The translations under genes and the position numbers were made by a program. Positions 42,458-51,331 of a DNA stretch of 61,535 nt are shown here, in pieces. This DNA comes from an uncultured Porphyromonadaceae bacterium. Its GTDB lineage: Bacteria > Bacteroidota > Bacteroidia > Bacteroidales > Muribaculaceae. The notes beneath the pieces are model-generated. The model was not told the origin of the DNA. It saw nothing but the letters and a program-made list of their open reading frames with translations, and searched no databases. The stretch is taken from assembly GCA_947178165.1 (NCBI GenBank), contig CAMWXH010000006.1, forward strand, positions 1 through 61,535. Direction: 5' to 3'. Numbering within the stretch: the stretch's first letter is position 1; each line of letters opens with the position of its first letter.

Positions 42458-43453
42458 TTATTCGCTAATAAACTGAATGTCATCCGTGCGAGGATGCACA
42501 AACTCGAATTCAAGGGTGCGCGCCAACCCTTCATCAAGAGTGAACGGAGCTCTGAATCCGCAATTGTGAGCCTTTGTGGCATCAAACTCCGTGGTGGCGC
42601 AAAATTTCCTTACCCTCACCGATGAAACCGCCAGCTTCTTGCCTGAGAGCTTCGCCAGGAGGTCGAAGCCATAGCCCCCAAGCATACCGAGCCAGAATGG
42701 AAAATGAGTTGCCGGAATATGCTTGTTAAGCACTTTGGACACGTGGCTCACAAGCTGATTCATATTGATATCAGGCTTGTCAACATAATTGAACACGTTA
42801 TAACCTTCGGTTACATTATCAATGAGATACTTCACGAAAGCCACGACATTCCCCACGTATGCCATCGATTTCTTGTTCTCACCTTTCCCAACCATCAGGA
42901 ACTTGCCTGATGATATCTGCTTAAGCAAATTATACACATTCCCCCTGTTTCTCTCCCCGAATATTACCGTGGGGCGAACGATATCGATGTTCCAGTCGGG
43001 ATGAGACTTATACCATTCTTGCAGAACCTGCTCCGCCTTCCATTTTGATTTTCCATAATGATTGAAAGGGTCAGCCGGATGATTCTCGTCTGGATTTTTC
43101 TTGTCAAGTCCATAAACCGCAACAGACGAGAAGAAGATGATGCGCTTCACCCCGTTCTTCTCCATTGCCCTTAATGTGACTTCCATCCCGCCGACATTAG
43201 TATCGTAATATAACGATACCGGCGTGACATCATCCCTGTGCTGCGCCGCAAGCAACACCACAAGATCAGAGCCTTTGAGCGCGCGATCCACATCATCAAA
43301 ATTACGCACATCCCCTATCACTGTAACATCATTGAAGAAATGACTTGGAAGGAGATCCACGTTCTTACATTCATATTTTTCCGACTCTTCTCGCAGAAGA
43401 TCCAGCAAACGCGTACCAACAAATCCGCTGGCTCCTATCATCACGATTTTCAT
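42458..43453 (-). CDS. NAD-dependent epimerase/dehydratase (SDR)
   Basis: A 331-residue extended SDR enzyme for nucleotide-sugar conversion. Rossmann motif IGASGFVGTRLL at residues 7-18, catalytic YGKSK (YxxxK; about residues 133-137) with SSVAVYG upstream, and the SDR family PTVIFGERNRGN motif. Substrate unknown; probably UDP- or dTDP-sugar. Last gene of the 13-gene polysaccharide operon, 47 bp after the CgeB-like transferase. Confidence 0.85.
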   Translation of the reverse strand: MKIVMIGASGFVGTRLLDLLREESEKYECKNVDLLPSHFFNDVTVIGDVRNFDDVDRALKGSDLVVLLAAQHRDDVTPVSLYYDTNVGGMEVTLRAMEKNGVKRIIFFSSVAVYGLDKKNPDENHPADPFNHYGKSKWKAEQVLQEWYKSHPDWNIDIVRPTVIFGERNRGNVYNLLKQISSGKFLMVGKGENKKSMAYVGNVVAFVKYLIDNVTEGYNVFNYVDKPDINMNQLVSHVSKVLNKHIPATHFPFWLGMLGGYGFDLLAKLSGKKLAVSSVRVRKFCATTEFDATKAHNCGFRAPFTLDEGLARTLEFEFVHPRTDDIQFISE

Positions 43454-43500
43454 ACTAATTCATAATTACTTATTCTCCTGAATGAGTAGGTGACACAACC

Positions 43501-44502
43501 CTAATTGTTATCTCCAAAGATAACGTCAAGCCACCCACTCAGAGAATATTTTGCATAAATCTCTTCTGGAACGGGGTCATAGTCTGACTCAATAAATTCA
43601 GAAGATACTTGTGGCGTCTCGCTTTCAATAATATGGATATTGTTCGGATTATAGAAGTCATAATTCTCAATATCCCGGTTGGTAGTAATCAATTTTCTGC
43701 GGGCTCCTAAAGCTTCAATGCATCGAAGCGTGAGACCCGTCTGCTTAGGATGACAGACATCAATCACTATCTTTGATCTTTTATAAAGTTCGAGGAGATC
43801 ATTTCGGCTTACCGACTCATAATTTACCTCATCTTTCCTTATGGACCGCGCCTCTTTATGCTGCAGATAATACTTATAAAACATCAGCTTCCCCTGAAAA
43901 AAGAAATAGGTGTAACATCTCTTGCCAAGGTTTTCAAACTGTTTCCTGACTGCCTTAATTATGCGGTAACGGTCGCTATGGGCCGTGCCCACAAAAAAGA
44001 GGTCATAGTCATACCTGCCTCCGCTCTCCTTTATCGAGGCATATTCATCATAATAAAACAATGGAAGGAATGACAGGCTAAGATTCTTGCAATCTTGTCT
44101 GTCAAAGGAAAATTTCGAATCAAATAATCCTAAAAGATTAAGTGCATTATTATTGTTGGCAATTGAATCCCATTGATACACAATTGATTTTGCTTCGGGA
44201 TGTGCGGAGAGGAGCGCAGCCAAGTTATTATAGGAAAAAGATTCCCCCTTTATAAAGAATATATAATCGAATTTATTTTGCGAAGTGCGTGCGATTATAT
44301 CCTTATGGTAACGGTTGATATAATATCCTATGAGGTTACGGTTAATCCTTATGGCCGCTTTTACAAGGAAAGAATTAGCCGGTCGCTCATCAAAATATAT
44401 CACTTCAGCTCCTCTTTTTTCAAGAGAATCTATGATTGCCTCCTGAATTCCGAAAAGCTGTGCTGCAATAAATAAGATCTTCTTCCCTTTAAGGTCGCTC
44501 AT
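43501..44502 (-). CDS. CgeB-like glycosyltransferase, putative
   Basis: A 333-residue cytosolic protein with an N-terminal Rossmann-like start (KKILFIAAQLFGIQEAI) and a C-terminal half with LTLRCIEALGARRKLITTNRD, the pattern of the nucleotide-sugar pocket in GT-B transferases of the CgeB/spore-coat type. It lies within a polysaccharide operon and overlaps the upstream epimerase stop by 4 bp (ATGA), which supports a role in glycan assembly. Sugar and acceptor unknown. Confidence 0.6.
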   Translation of the reverse strand: MSDLKGKKILFIAAQLFGIQEAIIDSLEKRGAEVIYFDERPANSFLVKAAIRINRNLIGYYINRYHKDIIARTSQNKFDYIFFIKGESFSYNNLAALLSAHPEAKSIVYQWDSIANNNNALNLLGLFDSKFSFDRQDCKNLSLSFLPLFYYDEYASIKESGGRYDYDLFFVGTAHSDRYRIIKAVRKQFENLGKRCYTYFFFQGKLMFYKYYLQHKEARSIRKDEVNYESVSRNDLLELYKRSKIVIDVCHPKQTGLTLRCIEALGARRKLITTNRDIENYDFYNPNNIHIIESETPQVSSEFIESDYDPVPEEIYAKYSLSGWLDVIFGDNN

Positions 44503-45638
44503 TTGTATAGCCCTTTCTCCTTCATTTCCTCGATAGACTGCTCATACGCGTCAGCGTGAACCGGCTGCGTGTCAACCCATTCGCAGAATTTCCCTATGCC
44601 GGCATCAAAACTCCATTTTGGCGTATAGCCCAATATTCGCCTCGCCTTAGATATGTCAGCATAATTATGCCGTATATCTCCTATGCGATAATTTCCGGAG
44701 ACAGTGACAGGGACTTCTATACCATAATGCTTTATTAATGTGCGCGCGACAGTCATAACGTCGGTGGTCAGCCCTGTGCCTATGTTGAAGGCCTGCCCGC
44801 TCACTCCCGGCACAGTCAGCGCGAGCACGTTGGCATCAACTATATCATCGATATAGACAAAATCTCTTGACTCTTTCCCATCCTCGAAAATATTGAGGCC
44901 ATTCCCATTCTTGATTCTGGTTGAGAAAATTGAGAGAATGCCTGTGTAAGGATTGCTCAGCGACTGTCCGGGGCCATAGACATTCTGATACCGCAACGAA
45001 ACGGATTCTATTCCTATCCCTTTGCATACCAGATGAACAAGCTCGCCTTGCACCTGTTTCGTTATGCCATAAACCGAGCCGGGATGGATTTTAGACTCTT
45101 CAGTTGTGCCGACAAGTTCCAAAGAACAGGAACAGCCGGGATATTTCACCTCGAAATCACCTTGCTTCATTGTTTCCTCAGCGCGTGATTCGGGATAGAC
45201 ATATTCTCCAAGCTCACTGCTCCAGTAACGCCCCTCACCGTATATGGCCCTCGATTCGGCAACCACAACCCTTTTCACATTATTGGCTTCATTGGTGAGC
45301 AGGTCAAGAAGGATAGCAGTGCCGCCAATATTGACATTGACATATTTCTCAATCTCATACATCGACTGTCCGGTGCCTGTTTCCGCCGCCAGATGGAGCA
45401 CTGCATCAACACCTTTCAGAGCCCGGCGCCAATCATCGCTTGAAGTGACGCTGCCCCTGATGAATTCAACCTTCCCTTTTATGCTCTGATAGAGAGGAGA
45501 TGTATGCTCCGGATCTTCACCGTGAATCTGGGATGTGAGACAGTCTAAAACCACCACTTCATATCCAAGTGACAGCAGTTTAAGAGCTGTTCGCGATCCT
45601 ATGAATCCGGCTCCACCGGTGATCAATATCTTAGCCAT
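44499..45638 (-). CDS. NAD-dependent sugar epimerase (extended SDR)
   Basis: A 379-residue extended SDR enzyme with ITGGAGFIGSRTALKL at the N-terminus (NAD-binding GxxGxxG), catalytic SVYGITK (YxxxK) near residue 192, and SLRYQNVYGPGQSL and DFVYIDDIVDA in the substrate part. Insert CSCSLELVGTTEE before the catalytic tyrosine is unusual in UDP-glucose 4-epimerases and recalls dTDP-sugar epimerases. Likely supplies an activated sugar to this locus. Confidence 0.82.
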   Translation of the reverse strand: MAKILITGGAGFIGSRTALKLLSLGYEVVVLDCLTSQIHGEDPEHTSPLYQSIKGKVEFIRGSVTSSDDWRRALKGVDAVLHLAAETGTGQSMYEIEKYVNVNIGGTAILLDLLTNEANNVKRVVVAESRAIYGEGRYWSSELGEYVYPESRAEETMKQGDFEVKYPGCSCSLELVGTTEESKIHPGSVYGITKQVQGELVHLVCKGIGIESVSLRYQNVYGPGQSLSNPYTGILSIFSTRIKNGNGLNIFEDGKESRDFVYIDDIVDANVLALTVPGVSGQAFNIGTGLTTDVMTVARTLIKHYGIEVPVTVSGNYRIGDIRHNYADISKARRILGYTPKWSFDAGIGKFCEWVDTQPVHADAYEQSIEEMKEKGLYK

Positions 45639-45639
45639 A

Positions 45640-46257
45640 TCAAATATCTTTGGAGATTCTCTCCCACCTCTTTGAAATGTTATTATATTTTTTTATAACC
45701 CTTGCCGGCGACCCCACTGCTATGCATCCGGAAGGAATATCCCGGTTCACAACGCTGTGGGCGCCGATCACGGCCCCCTCCCCTATCTTCACGCCGGGGA
45801 GAATCATTACACCCTCCCCTATCCATGCCCGGCTCCCTATCTCAACCGGGGCTGTGAAATATTCTCTTTCTATCGGACGCTCTTCAGGTGAAGAATCTTT
45901 CCCTGTCCCTTTATACACCCCATGGCTATTATCTGAGATATAGACATGGGAGGCCATCAAAACATCGTCTCCTATCACTATCGACTGCAATGCGCAGATA
46001 TGAACATAGTCATTCAACTGCACTCGGCTGCCGAATTTCAACACAGGAGGATTGCTTCCGCTGAGCCTGAACGCTTCAATCCGGCATCCCACTCCTGTGG
46101 TAAGGCTCTTTCCGAGGTCTATATATTTACGCCCCCTTATATAAATAGGGAAACGTACCAGTCTCGCCCGACGAAACCGAAGCTTGGATTTCAGAAGCGA
46201 GATGCCAAGCCTCAAGCTCTCAAAGAACCCTCTCTCCCTCACTATCCTGCTTCCCAT
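45640..46257 (-). CDS. Hexapeptide-repeat acyltransferase
   Basis: A 205-residue left-handed beta-helix acyltransferase of the WbbJ/LacA kind. Hexapeptide repeats run through the C-terminal half (for example IGSRAWIGEGVMILPGVKIGEGAVIGAHS) with VYISDNSHG carrying the likely catalytic His, and the usual ending IAVGSPARVIKKY. Expected to O-acetylate a sugar of the surface glycan. One base from the neighbouring genes on each side. Confidence 0.88.
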   Translation of the reverse strand: MGSRIVRERGFFESLRLGISLLKSKLRFRRARLVRFPIYIRGRKYIDLGKSLTTGVGCRIEAFRLSGSNPPVLKFGSRVQLNDYVHICALQSIVIGDDVLMASHVYISDNSHGVYKGTGKDSSPEERPIEREYFTAPVEIGSRAWIGEGVMILPGVKIGEGAVIGAHSVVNRDIPSGCIAVGSPARVIKKYNNISKRWERISKDI

Positions 46258-46258
46258 C

Positions 46259-46969
46259 TCAGCCTATATGAATTAATCGTTTACCAACGAGCCATAACAG
46301 CTTCAGCCGGTAGCTCAGTTGCTTTCCAAAACCGAATGAGCTCTTCCCTGCAGTTGCGGAAGCATTATTTCCGTGCCTGCGGAAGAGAATCCCTTTGAAA
46401 GGAATGAACACCACTCTCCCTTTTATATCGGCAAGCGAAGCTATCCAGCCCTCCTGAAACACTGGCAACGGATCCGGATATGGCAACGCATATTTCAGGA
46501 CCTCCTTCCTGAAGGCCATGCAACACCCAAGATAGCTGTTGCGGTAAAGATTCCTCCAGAATCCGGGGTGCGATCCCCTCATAGAGAAGAAAGATTCCTC
46601 CATCACCTGCCCGGAGCCATCAGTCACAATGCAGTCGTGAACCACACAATCTGCTGCGCCCAATGCTCTGACACATTCTTCAACTTTCCCGGGCAGCCAC
46701 ACATCATCCTGATCCGACAAGAAGATATAATCTCCGGAGGCATGGCTGACGGCATTTTCAAAATTGCTGTTCACACCATGGTTCCCTTCATTGGAGAAAA
46801 GCTTTATCCGCGAATCAGAGTATGAAGAGAGAATCTCCTTTGTAGCATCTGTCGAGCCGTCATCCGACACAATGAGTTCATCCTCTTCTCTTAGTTGAGC
46901 GAGGATAGAATCAATTTGTTCCCGAAGATATCTTTCTCCGTTATATGTCGCCAAACAGACCGAGACCAT
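46259..46969 (-). CDS. Family 2 glycosyltransferase
   Basis: A 236-residue GT-A enzyme with the GT2 opening MVSVCLATYNGERYLREQI, nucleotide-sugar pocket DELIVSDDGSTDATKE and DXD-type SDQDDVW. The C-terminal region matches rhamnosyl/glucosyl transferases of O-antigen loci in general form. Follows a 158-bp AT-rich gap, the largest in the operon; no promoter was seen there. Confidence 0.9.
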   Translation of the reverse strand: MVSVCLATYNGERYLREQIDSILAQLREEDELIVSDDGSTDATKEILSSYSDSRIKLFSNEGNHGVNSNFENAVSHASGDYIFLSDQDDVWLPGKVEECVRALGAADCVVHDCIVTDGSGQVMEESFFSMRGSHPGFWRNLYRNSYLGCCMAFRKEVLKYALPYPDPLPVFQEGWIASLADIKGRVVFIPFKGILFRRHGNNASATAGKSSFGFGKQLSYRLKLLWLVGKRLIHIG

Positions 46970-47127
46970 CTATTTATTCACACTTTCCGGGGTTCTTCAA
47001 AAACTCTACAAAAATAAATAAAATTTTTCAATTTTCATACACAACCCTATCGAACAACCATCTTTAGGATATATCTTTTTGCAGAGTCTGCCACTTATTT
47101 ACATAACTGAAATTTCTTTCATTTATT

Positions 47128-47991
47128 TTACAATCTGCCCCGCGGGTCATCCGCACAACGGAATAGGAGATAGTCTTTGATTAATATTTTAATGGGCCAG
47201 AAACTCTTCGAGGAAACAGATAGAGAGACTGATCTCTTCAGGATCACAGCGAAAATGGAAAGCTTTCCTTTCAAATTTTCAGACTCAAAACCCTTTAACG
47301 ATCTGCAAAAAAGACGGTATCTTTTTTTCTGCGTCTCTCCGCTGTCGGTCACTGCGCTAAACGATTGTGTGCTCTCTTCATCGGTCGCAAAAGCATAGGG
47401 CACAATCCGACCGAGACGCTCTATAAACTGAAAATCCGAGAAATCAAGAAAAACCTTGTCGCTATATCCACCGCATTCTATAAAATCATCGGTTCTCACC
47501 ATCAAGCCGCTGTTGATCACTGCGCTATCCAGAAGTGTTATACGGCCTGACAAAGGCGTTGTAGCGGGTCGCGTAAAATAGCTGTTTTTTGGTAATGGAG
47601 AAATATACCTTCCGTCAGGTATTCTCACCCTGGGGAGAAACACTCTCACATCCGGATACTGTTTCGGAAAGTTCTCATATCTTTTAGCAGCTCCCTCGGC
47701 ATATAGCGTATCCTGATCGGTGATTACAATCCATTCAAATCCATTCTCCGCGGCATATCTTGCCGCCGAATTATATGCTGAACTTAAACCGGGATTGGAC
47801 GGCTCTCTTCTATATACCCAATTCTCAGGAATTTCTATGTGGGGAGTATCAGTTTCAGGCGAATTGTCTTGTATGTAAACAGCCGCGCGGTCGTGCAAGA
47901 GAGTTTTATAGGCATTCGTTTCATGGAGACGCTGCCGGTAAAGCACTGTCACGTAGAGCACCTTCTCTGTCCCTTGATCTTGACAACCCAT
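47128..47991 (-). CDS. Rhamnosyltransferase-like GT2 protein
   Basis: A 287-residue GT-A transferase with IQDNSPET in place of the usual DDGS pocket and ITDQDTLY as the DXD motif, a pattern common in rhamnosyltransferases (WbbL/RfbF-like). SNPGLSSAYNSAARYA (about residues 64-79) is the conserved GG-free nucleotide loop. Donor sugar is inferred, not proven. Confidence 0.78.
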   Translation of the reverse strand: MGCQDQGTEKVLYVTVLYRQRLHETNAYKTLLHDRAAVYIQDNSPETDTPHIEIPENWVYRREPSNPGLSSAYNSAARYAAENGFEWIVITDQDTLYAEGAAKRYENFPKQYPDVRVFLPRVRIPDGRYISPLPKNSYFTRPATTPLSGRITLLDSAVINSGLMVRTDDFIECGGYSDKVFLDFSDFQFIERLGRIVPYAFATDEESTQSFSAVTDSGETQKKRYRLFCRSLKGFESENLKGKLSIFAVILKRSVSLSVSSKSFWPIKILIKDYLLFRCADDPRGRL

Positions 47992-48047
47992 TTTTAATTC
48001 ATTTTAAGTTTGCATATATTCTGAACCTCTCCGTTTCTAACGGATTC

Positions 48048-49154
48048 TTAGTGAGCCTTCCATATCTTACGGAACAGCTCTTCTCGCACAGGCACCTTTT
48101 CCGGATTGAAGATGGAAACGTATGGAAAGCATCGATCCTCATACAAGGTATAATAATAATATGCCTGAGTCATAAGCACAAATATGAATGCGAAGATTCT
48201 CATGCGCACTCCAATACTTCTGGTGCATACATAATTTGCTATTGCTACATTGAGGAACATAACCGTATAATCAGAAAAACGGCTGAAAATTATAGGCAAT
48301 GCAAATGCTCCGCAGCTGAACACCACTTGCAGAAGAAGAGGCATCCTGAATTTGCAATCAAGTTTGGAGTATCTGTATATTCCGAGTATGAATAGTGACG
48401 CAATTCCATTCCTTATGAATTCCATTATACGGAAATTCATATTCAGGTTAACTGAATCCTTTACATAGTAGGAAATTTTGCTTGTCACCGCACCCAGCAA
48501 CATTAATTTATTTAGCTGCTCAACAAGAGGAGTGATGAAAAGCATTCCCACGCATATCCCTATAAACCACCAATTTACTTTCAAGTTCCTTACAAAGGGG
48601 AAAAAGAGGGTTAGGATAGCTGAATAATGGATGGTGATTGCCACTGCGCAATATGCCGCATAGACAAGCCATTTTTTCTCTTCAAAATATTTATATCCTA
48701 CAAGGAAAATGCCGACAGCCGCACTTTCACGCATCACCTCCGTGCCGAAAAATAGCCATTGAAATATCAGGTATAAAAAGATGCCGACAAATACGTTTTT
48801 ACAGCTTCGGTATAGGAATATGAAGATGCAGGTGTTAGTTATGGTAGCCATTACCATCTGAACAGGCCAGAAGTCGCGCGTAAAGCTCTTGCATAGAGAA
48901 TTGATAAAGAAATATAATGGCTCATAGATCATTTCGAATCCTTTCTTGGAGGATAGTTCATCAAGAGGCGGAATTTTCTCGAATTGATCCATATATATGA
49001 ATGTATCGGTGCCAACCCGGTATCGCAGTCCCATTATGAGAATGACATAAACCAATATGACACCCATCCACACCTTAACAGGCGCTTCCGACTTAATGCG
49101 CGATTTGAAAAAGATTCCTATTAGCGTCAAGATTACCGGCCCTAAATATTCCAT
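48048..49154 (-). CDS. EpsG-like polysaccharide polymerase (Wzy)
   Basis: A 368-residue integral membrane protein with about ten hydrophobic segments and the EpsG-family sequence GLRYRVGTDTFIYMDQFE after the second segment, followed by the Cys-rich helical core. Its position between the flippase and the glycosyltransferases fits the Wzy polymerase of a Wzx/Wzy pathway, which joins repeat units at the periplasmic face. Confidence 0.82.
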   Translation of the reverse strand: MEYLGPVILTLIGIFFKSRIKSEAPVKVWMGVILVYVILIMGLRYRVGTDTFIYMDQFEKIPPLDELSSKKGFEMIYEPLYFFINSLCKSFTRDFWPVQMVMATITNTCIFIFLYRSCKNVFVGIFLYLIFQWLFFGTEVMRESAAVGIFLVGYKYFEEKKWLVYAAYCAVAITIHYSAILTLFFPFVRNLKVNWWFIGICVGMLFITPLVEQLNKLMLLGAVTSKISYYVKDSVNLNMNFRIMEFIRNGIASLFILGIYRYSKLDCKFRMPLLLQVVFSCGAFALPIIFSRFSDYTVMFLNVAIANYVCTRSIGVRMRIFAFIFVLMTQAYYYYTLYEDRCFPYVSIFNPEKVPVREELFRKIWKAH

Positions 49155-49202
49155 ATCAATTCTTTTTTCTAATTCTTTATCGGCTTAATTCTCTAATCAG
49201 CT

Positions 49203-50573
49203 TTATCTAAGCCATATCCCCGTGGCCTTTCCATCAATCACCTTGTGAAACTGAATAGCATTTAAGACAAGGCCTGAAAAATTCAATATGCACATTCCCA
49301 TCAACACCCCGGGAATGCCGAATTCCAGCCCTAATATCCTGCATACGGGATAAAAGAGGAGAGCCACAATGACCGTGTTGATGGTCTGCAGGCGCAGTTT
49401 TCCAAGCCCGTTAAGGAAGTTGGAATAGGTCAGGCTTGCTGTCAGGATAGCCGTATATAACGCCATCCAGAAGGAGATAGGAAATCCAATCTCCACATCC
49501 TTGCCAACCCATATAGCATACACCCATTCCGACACTGCCGTCATTACACTCAAGATGATAAGAGCCATACAAAGAATCTTACGAATACGCTTCATCGTCT
49601 GTTTTATCCAGCCGATCTCCCCCTTTGCAAAAGCATCTGTCGTGGCTGACCACATTGGAGCCACAATTATGGTCATCAGCATTGGCACAAGACTGTAATA
49701 ACGATAGGCTACGTTATAGGGTGTCACCTGTTCAGGTCCGAAGATATGTGATATCAGCAGATTAGCAAGCGAGAAAAGGAGTATTCCCGACAACTGGAGG
49801 ATAAAGAACAATATCCCGATATTGAATAGGTCTCCAAGATATTTTTTCCGGAAACACTTCACACTTGGCGAAAGATAAGGGAATATCTTGAAGAAGGTGA
49901 CCGGATAGGCTAAAAGATATACTGCCAATGGCGACGCACAATAGATGATTGCCACAAGAAGCAAAGACCCGGAAGTTGTCTTGGTAAGGATATATATGAC
50001 AACCAAAGCTATCAGATGGCCGGCCGTGACAAAGAAATTATTCACTGCCGGAAGCTGAGCGGCCAGATACACATTCCCTACAAACTTGAAAATGAAATTT
50101 AGGCAGTAAATAAGGAACGTTAAATATACAATCCTGTCAAGGCTTCCCACTTCTGCAGGATTGGTGCTAAGGATAGAATACCAATCCACAAATGGCTCTG
50201 CAATGCTTCCTGCCACGACCATGAATCCCATCAGGATAACGAGCATGAAGAATGTGGTGCTCACATACACCCGTCCTCTCTCTTTATCATCGTGAGCCAA
50301 AGCCTCAGTCAGCTTGTTGCGCATTCCATTCCCTAAGCCTATATCGAACGAATCGATCCATACGAGGATTGAATTGAGCGTGAGCCACACTCCATATTCG
50401 TATGGCTTGAGATATCCCAAGGTTATAGGAACAAAAAGGAGATAAACCAATCCATCTACCCCTTTTAGTGCCATTGATGCCAAAACATTCTTACGGGCCT
50501 TGACAGTGCGGGCATTCCCTTTCAGAAAACCTCTGATATCCATTCTATGCAAATGATTACTCCGATCAATCAC
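49203..50573 (-). CDS. Oligosaccharide flippase (Wzx-like)
   Basis: A 456-residue membrane protein with about twelve hydrophobic segments, of the MOP superfamily (polysaccharide transporter branch). It opens with GVDGLVYLLFVPITLGYLKP and has the internal loop DIGLGNGMRNKLTEAL typical for this branch. It moves undecaprenyl-linked repeat units across the inner membrane. The start at 50573 overlaps the phosphatase stop by 4 bp (ATGA); an alternative ATG lies 30 bp downstream (MDIRGFLKG). Confidence 0.85.
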   Translation of the reverse strand: MIDRSNHLHRMDIRGFLKGNARTVKARKNVLASMALKGVDGLVYLLFVPITLGYLKPYEYGVWLTLNSILVWIDSFDIGLGNGMRNKLTEALAHDDKERGRVYVSTTFFMLVILMGFMVVAGSIAEPFVDWYSILSTNPAEVGSLDRIVYLTFLIYCLNFIFKFVGNVYLAAQLPAVNNFFVTAGHLIALVVIYILTKTTSGSLLLVAIIYCASPLAVYLLAYPVTFFKIFPYLSPSVKCFRKKYLGDLFNIGILFFILQLSGILLFSLANLLISHIFGPEQVTPYNVAYRYYSLVPMLMTIIVAPMWSATTDAFAKGEIGWIKQTMKRIRKILCMALIILSVMTAVSEWVYAIWVGKDVEIGFPISFWMALYTAILTASLTYSNFLNGLGKLRLQTINTVIVALLFYPVCRILGLEFGIPGVLMGMCILNFSGLVLNAIQFHKVIDGKATGIWLR

Positions 50574-51295
50574 TCCAGACCGGGATTCTTGGCTACATTA
50601 AGGATATGTTCCAAAGATTGCTTCTTTTTGGGCGATTGCTGAATGGATTCATTAAAGAAACCGAGGCGGTGAAGATCGCTGCCGCACATATCTATCATCC
50701 TCTCTTTCAGAAGCCACTCAGCTTTCTTTCGGGCTGTCTCGCCATATCCTCCTACAAGGGAGGCGAAGTTTGTCTGAAAGAGTATCCCTTTCGATTTCAG
50801 CTCGCGATAATCGGATTCATCCATATATCGGTAACGCTCCGGATGAGCCAATACGAGATAATAGCCTGCACCCATTGCCTTGCGCAACATTTCATCCATC
50901 CCGTATGGAGGATTCATATAGCTTGTCTCAACGAGCAAATGATCACCCTTCTCCCCTATCGGAAGGAAATCACGCGCTTCGAGCCGTTCTTCAAAAAGCG
51001 AATCGAGCATATTTTCAGCGGCAAGGCGAAGTTCCACCGGCCCTTTATAGGCGGCCTTGAGTTCTTCGAATCGATTGCGCAGCCCCTCTGTGGTGTTTGG
51101 ATAATCCTCCATTATGTGAGGAGTTAGCCATACCTTCTTTATCCCGGCTTCCTCATAGCGTTTAAGCACTTCAAGTGAGCTTTCCATCGAACGTATGCCA
51201 TCATCAACACCCGGCAAGATATGGGAATGCCAATCAGTGAAACCTCTGAACATCCCGGAATCTTCTAATTTACCTACTTTACTGAAAGGCCACAT
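50570..51295 (-). CDS. PHP-type protein tyrosine phosphatase (CpsB/YwqE-like)
   Basis: A 241-residue metal-dependent PHP phosphatase that dephosphorylates the partner BY-kinase. The PHP motifs are DWHSHILPGVDDG (about residues 21-33), LTPHIMEDYP (about 57-66), AHPERY (about 150) and SDLHR near the C-terminus. It lies directly downstream of the Wzc-type kinase, as in other Wzx/Wzy loci, so both probably set the phosphorylation cycle of chain-length control. Confidence 0.93.
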   Translation of the reverse strand: MWPFSKVGKLEDSGMFRGFTDWHSHILPGVDDGIRSMESSLEVLKRYEEAGIKKVWLTPHIMEDYPNTTEGLRNRFEELKAAYKGPVELRLAAENMLDSLFEERLEARDFLPIGEKGDHLLVETSYMNPPYGMDEMLRKAMGAGYYLVLAHPERYRYMDESDYRELKSKGILFQTNFASLVGGYGETARKKAEWLLKERMIDMCGSDLHRLGFFNESIQQSPKKKQSLEHILNVAKNPGLE

Positions 51296-51331
51296 ATTTT
51301 TCTAATCTGATCTTATTTTATAATTTATCCT

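Noticed and set aside
46970..47127. Hidden small gene or promoter in the largest polysaccharide operon gap
   Set aside because: No open frame with a start and no TAnnTTTG on the minus strand; AT-rich only.
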